Below the pieces are notes generated by a model. That model worked only from the letters and a program-made list of their open reading frames with translations, was not told the DNA's origin and searched no databases. Below, piece by piece: positions 40,133-42,349 of a DNA stretch of 42,349 nt (the first letter of the stretch is position 1; every line of letters begins with the position of its first letter). The stretch comes from JADCCX01 sp051649305. GTDB taxonomy: Bacteria > Pseudomonadota > Alphaproteobacteria > Rhizobiales > Beijerinckiaceae. A program made the translations under genes and the position numbers. The DNA lies in the NCBI GenBank assembly GCA_051649305.1, contig JBOFGV010000133.1, positions 1-42,349 on the forward strand, read 5' to 3'.

Positions 40133-40966
40133 TCATGCTTCCTTTGGGCGCACATTGCGCTGCTGGGTATTCGCAACTGCCAGTGCGAGCTCTGGATTCA
40201 TGCCAATGGCAGCCAGCATTTCACCCGCTTCACGCATTTCTGCTGCGCGGCGTAAGCCATGGGTTGCAACCCTTTCACGCATGTTTTCTGAAAGAGCGTA
40301 CCAGTCGATGGACGGAAAGGTTTCAGCCAGACTGCCGAAGACATAGTCTTTAACGTCTTGTGCCTCACTGGCTGCTGCGCACTCCACGGTCAGCGCTTCC
40401 AGTCCCTTGATCATGATCGACCGGCAAAGCTTCATCGCAGAAGCGCGGCCATATTCTTTTGCTACCGCTGAAAGGTTCATTCCGAGATTGTTCATCAGCA
40501 AAGCTGCTTCCTCGGCATGAGGGCCACCAACAAGGATCGGTACACTGAGGCCCGGCTTCAGCACGGGAGCCATTACGGCACATTCAATGTAATGCGCTCC
40601 GGCAGCCTCAACGAATTTGGCCGCACGCTGTTTTGTTGTTGGGGCCGCTGAATTGACATCAAGGAAAATTTGCCCGGGCTTCAGAAAGGCGGCAGCGCTT
40701 TCCGCCACACGTTCCGCTTCAGATGCTGTCACCGCCGAAACAACAATGCGCGCATTCCCGATGGCTTCTGCTGCAGATACCTTCGCCTGAACACCAATCT
40801 CGGCAGCTTTTGCACCAAGCTTTTCGCCAGCTGCTGTTTCAAAAAGCATGTCGTAGGCAGCAACAGAAACATCATCGCGTTTCAGAAAATCACGCGCAAA
40901 AGTCTGGCCCACTTCACCAAAGCCAATGAAGCCGATTGCAACCCTGTTGTTTTTACAGTCGCTCAC
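40133..40966 (-). CDS. NAD(P)-dependent oxidoreductase, 6-phosphogluconate dehydrogenase-like (DUF1932 type)
   Basis: First enzyme gene of the operon, 277 aa. The Rossmann motif GFIGFGEVGQTFARDF is at the N terminus, followed by beta-strand/loop VVSAVTASEAERVAES and FLDVNSAAPTTKQRAA as in the beta-hydroxyacid dehydrogenase family. The C-terminal helical part (SAMKLCRSIMIKGLEALTVE) fits the DUF1932 group. Translation starts at GTG (40966), preceded by GGGAGGAG; the frame runs to 40996. The usual ring-fission pathway uses LigC, from another family, to oxidise the semialdehyde to 2-pyrone-4,6-dicarboxylate; whether this enzyme replaces LigC or acts on a side product is unknown. Confidence 0.85.
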   Translation of the reverse strand: MSDCKNNRVAIGFIGFGEVGQTFARDFLKRDDVSVAAYDMLFETAAGEKLGAKAAEIGVQAKVSAAEAIGNARIVVSAVTASEAERVAESAAAFLKPGQIFLDVNSAAPTTKQRAAKFVEAAGAHYIECAVMAPVLKPGLSVPILVGGPHAEEAALLMNNLGMNLSAVAKEYGRASAMKLCRSIMIKGLEALTVECAAASEAQDVKDYVFGSLAETFPSIDWYALSENMRERVATHGLRRAAEMREAGEMLAAIGMNPELALAVANTQQRNVRPKEA

Positions 40967-41025
40967 GCGCTGTCTCCTCCCGGAGTATTTCAACAAACGC
41001 TACCAGCTTTCATATTGATGAAGAA

Positions 41026-41048
41026 ATGAAATAATTATATTTTTTCAT
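41026..41048. promoter_or_regulatory. AT-rich palindrome, probable operator/promoter of the catabolic operon
   Basis: A 23-bp near-palindrome with perfect outer arms ATGAAA and TTTCAT separated by 11 bp. It lies in the only sizeable gap (87 bp) between the LysR gene and the first enzyme gene, about 60 bp before the GTG start. It is a good candidate for the LysR binding site; the AT-rich centre may hold the -10 region. Confidence 0.5.
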
Positions 41049-41053
41049 GCAAG

Positions 41054-41971
41054 TTATTCATATATCAAACTTGAGCCAACCTCGTTTCTAAGGGCAGTGG
41101 CGATCAATTCCAGCAGGTGTGTTGCAGCCGGGGTGAGCGCGTACCCTTTGCGGGTAACAGTGCCAAGTGTTCGCATCACTGTGGGGCTTTCGAGGGGCAC
41201 AGCCGCCAAAGCTCCATCGTTGAGAGTGCGAACAGCCAATTGTGGCAAAACCGCATAGCCAACACCCTCGCTGACCATGGCAACTGCAGTGGTGATCCGC
41301 TGGACTTCGTAACGCCAGTTCAGCTGCTCTTTTCTGGCCCCCAAAGCATCGTCAATCAGGATACGGTTGCCTGTCTCGGCGCTGATGCGGATCAGTGGCA
41401 GGCGGGAGATATCGCCCCAGTTAAGAGTTGATTGTTTCGCCAGATCATCGGTTCTGCGGGAAAGCAGCACAAAGGGCTCTTTCACGAGAGGCTTTACATC
41501 GAGATCCCAACGGTTGACGGCAATCACGCTCACGCCAAACTCGGCATCACCAGCCTGCACCTTATCAGCGATATCGGAAGCAGAGCTGTCAAAGACACGG
41601 ATCGCCATGTTTGGATAACGCTGGCGAAATCGCGCCATGATCTCAGGCAAGAACACTGTTGCTATGGTTGGCAGGCAGCCGAATGCCAGCTTCGGTTCTG
41701 CCTGCTGCGACATGACGGAAAGCCGGTCCACCGCTGCTGCCATGTCATCAAGAATGCGGCGTGCACGCGGCAGCAGTTCTGCTCCGGGCGGCGTGAGCGA
41801 AACCTGCCGGGTTGTGCGAAACAAAAGCTGGACGCCGACGCCTTCCTCGAACTTGCGTATCCTGTGCGACAAGGCGGTTTGGCTGAGATTCAGATGGGCA
41901 GCAGCGGCATGAAAGCTACCCCGTTCGGCAATCGCTACGAAGGCCTGAAGCCCATGGAGATCAAGGTGCAT
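41054..41971 (-). CDS. LysR-family regulator of the catabolic operon
   Basis: A 305-aa LysR regulator. The HTH is clear (LHGLQAFVAIAERGSFHAAA, then AHLNLSQTALSHRIRKFEEG, then VQLLFRTTRQVSLTPPGAEL), followed by a two-lobe effector domain (KLAFGCLPTIATVFLPEIMA onward). It is the first of the same-strand genes, 87 bp before the oxidoreductase, rather than divergent as is usual for LysR. It probably activates the operon in response to the aromatic substrate or a ring-fission product. It may also be partly co-transcribed from upstream, since the glycosidase gene ends only 47 bp before it. Confidence 0.9.
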   Translation of the reverse strand: MHLDLHGLQAFVAIAERGSFHAAAAHLNLSQTALSHRIRKFEEGVGVQLLFRTTRQVSLTPPGAELLPRARRILDDMAAAVDRLSVMSQQAEPKLAFGCLPTIATVFLPEIMARFRQRYPNMAIRVFDSSASDIADKVQAGDAEFGVSVIAVNRWDLDVKPLVKEPFVLLSRRTDDLAKQSTLNWGDISRLPLIRISAETGNRILIDDALGARKEQLNWRYEVQRITTAVAMVSEGVGYAVLPQLAVRTLNDGALAAVPLESPTVMRTLGTVTRKGYALTPAATHLLELIATALRNEVGSSLIYE

Positions 41972-42018
41972 GGTGCGTTAGTATCTGTCTGGAAAGCGCC
42001 CGACAAGCACCGGCGTTT

Positions 42019-42349
42019 CTAGCCCTTGTTCTCAATTGCTGTGTTGAGCAGCTTGATCCCCGCAGTTTCCACGGACCATGCAGAAACAGGTGGCAGCGCC
42101 AGAGAGCCAGTTTCGCCAGTGAGCTGCACTTCAGCGGTCTTGCTGTTCCAGCGCCAGCTGATATCCAGATTGAGACATTGGCCTTTCTGGAAACTCCAGC
42201 TGACGCCGTCATCCTCAAAGTGTTGGCCAGGGCCAACACCTTCCTTGGAACCCACAGCGAGATAAAGACGCCGGGCGGGCGCGTCGTGCGGTTTCACATC
42301 GGGCGTGGTGCTGGCCAGCACAACAGCCGCTCCGCCGCGAATAAAGACA
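42019..42349 (-). CDS. C-terminal end of a probable GH31 family glycosidase
   Basis: Partial gene cut by the right edge; about 109 codons are visible, open to the end of the window. The sequence VFIRGGAAVVLAST, then ARRLYLAVGSKEG and GPGQHFEDDGVSWSFQKGQ, resembles the beta-sandwich region after the catalytic barrel of alpha-glucosidase/alpha-xylosidase (GH31) enzymes, which usually reads like VFVRGGA and YEDDG. The catalytic domain is outside the window, so substrate and activity cannot be judged. It ends 47 bp before the LysR gene on the same strand and is probably unrelated to the aromatic pathway. Confidence 0.6.
   Translation of the reverse strand, partial: VFIRGGAAVVLASTTPDVKPHDAPARRLYLAVGSKEGVGPGQHFEDDGVSWSFQKGQCLNLDISWRWNSKTAEVQLTGETGSLALPPVSAWSVETAGIKLLNTAIENKG

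Noticed and set aside
1..42349. CRISPR array or insertion sequence
   Set aside because: No regularly spaced direct repeats with unique spacers, no cas genes, and no transposase-like protein were seen. The only regularly spaced repeats are the three 27-bp-spaced operators at 27138-27207.

Overview
The window looks like chromosomal or large-replicon DNA of an alphaproteobacterium of the Hyphomicrobiales (Rhizobiales), most like Brucella/Ochrobactrum. The reasons are an AapJQMP-type amino-acid transporter, an imuA-imuB-dnaE2 mutasome cassette with a GTTC-N7-GTTC SOS box of the alphaproteobacterial type, moderately GC-rich DNA and tightly overlapping operons. The genus is an inference. No rRNA, tRNA, CRISPR array or insertion sequence was seen.

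Layout. (1) 1-315: tail of a FecE-like ABC ATPase running off the left edge. (2) 482-8552: a minus-strand operon with, in transcription order, a cystathionine beta-lyase-like PLP enzyme, the periplasmic binding protein, two permeases and ATPase of a polar amino-acid ABC transporter, and a methyl-accepting chemoreceptor. A divergent LysR gene follows, with a LysR-type operator in the shared promoter region. (3) 8684-14338: SOS-controlled imuA-imuB-dnaE2, with the LexA box just upstream of imuA. (4) 14636-27207: an accessory block. It opens with a minimal tyrosine recombinase. Next come a Lon-type AAA+ ATPase lacking the protease domain, an exonuclease I homologue and an unrecognised 263-aa protein. 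A four-gene type I restriction-modification operon follows (hsdM, dinD-like, hsdS with an extra C-terminal domain, hsdR). The block ends with an orphan HipB-like repressor preceded by three operators spaced exactly 27 bp apart. (5) 27208-28160: about 950 bp without a convincing gene, unusually rich in inverted repeats and containing the terminator of the next operon.

(6) 28161-41971: a fourteen-gene minus-strand catabolic operon preceded by its own LysR gene. In transcription order it encodes a 6-phosphogluconate-dehydrogenase-like oxidoreductase, a Bug-family binding protein, 4-oxalomesaconate tautomerase (GalD type), 4-oxalomesaconate hydratase (GalB type, PIG-L fold), 4-carboxy-4-hydroxy-2-oxoadipate aldolase (RraA fold), a complete branched-chain-type ABC transporter (LivKHMGF), a MetE-like methyltransferase, a 2-pyrone-4,6-dicarboxylate lactonase-like amidohydrolase, a second Bug protein and a two-domain VOC extradiol dioxygenase. 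The lower part is the known gallate/protocatechuate-4,5 route from 2-pyrone-4,6-dicarboxylate to pyruvate and oxaloacetate. The usual LigAB/GalA/DesZ ring-cleavage enzyme is absent and a type I (catechol-2,3-dioxygenase-like) enzyme takes its place. The methyltransferase suggests a methoxylated substrate. This variant aromatic pathway is one of the two strongest candidates for something undescribed. The other is the protease-less Lon/ExoI/unknown trio beside the restriction system. (7) 42019-42349: C-terminal end of a probable GH31 glycosidase running off the right edge.

Starts were set from Shine-Dalgarno matches where possible. Several genes use GTG or TTG. All functional calls are from reading sequence motifs, with no database search.
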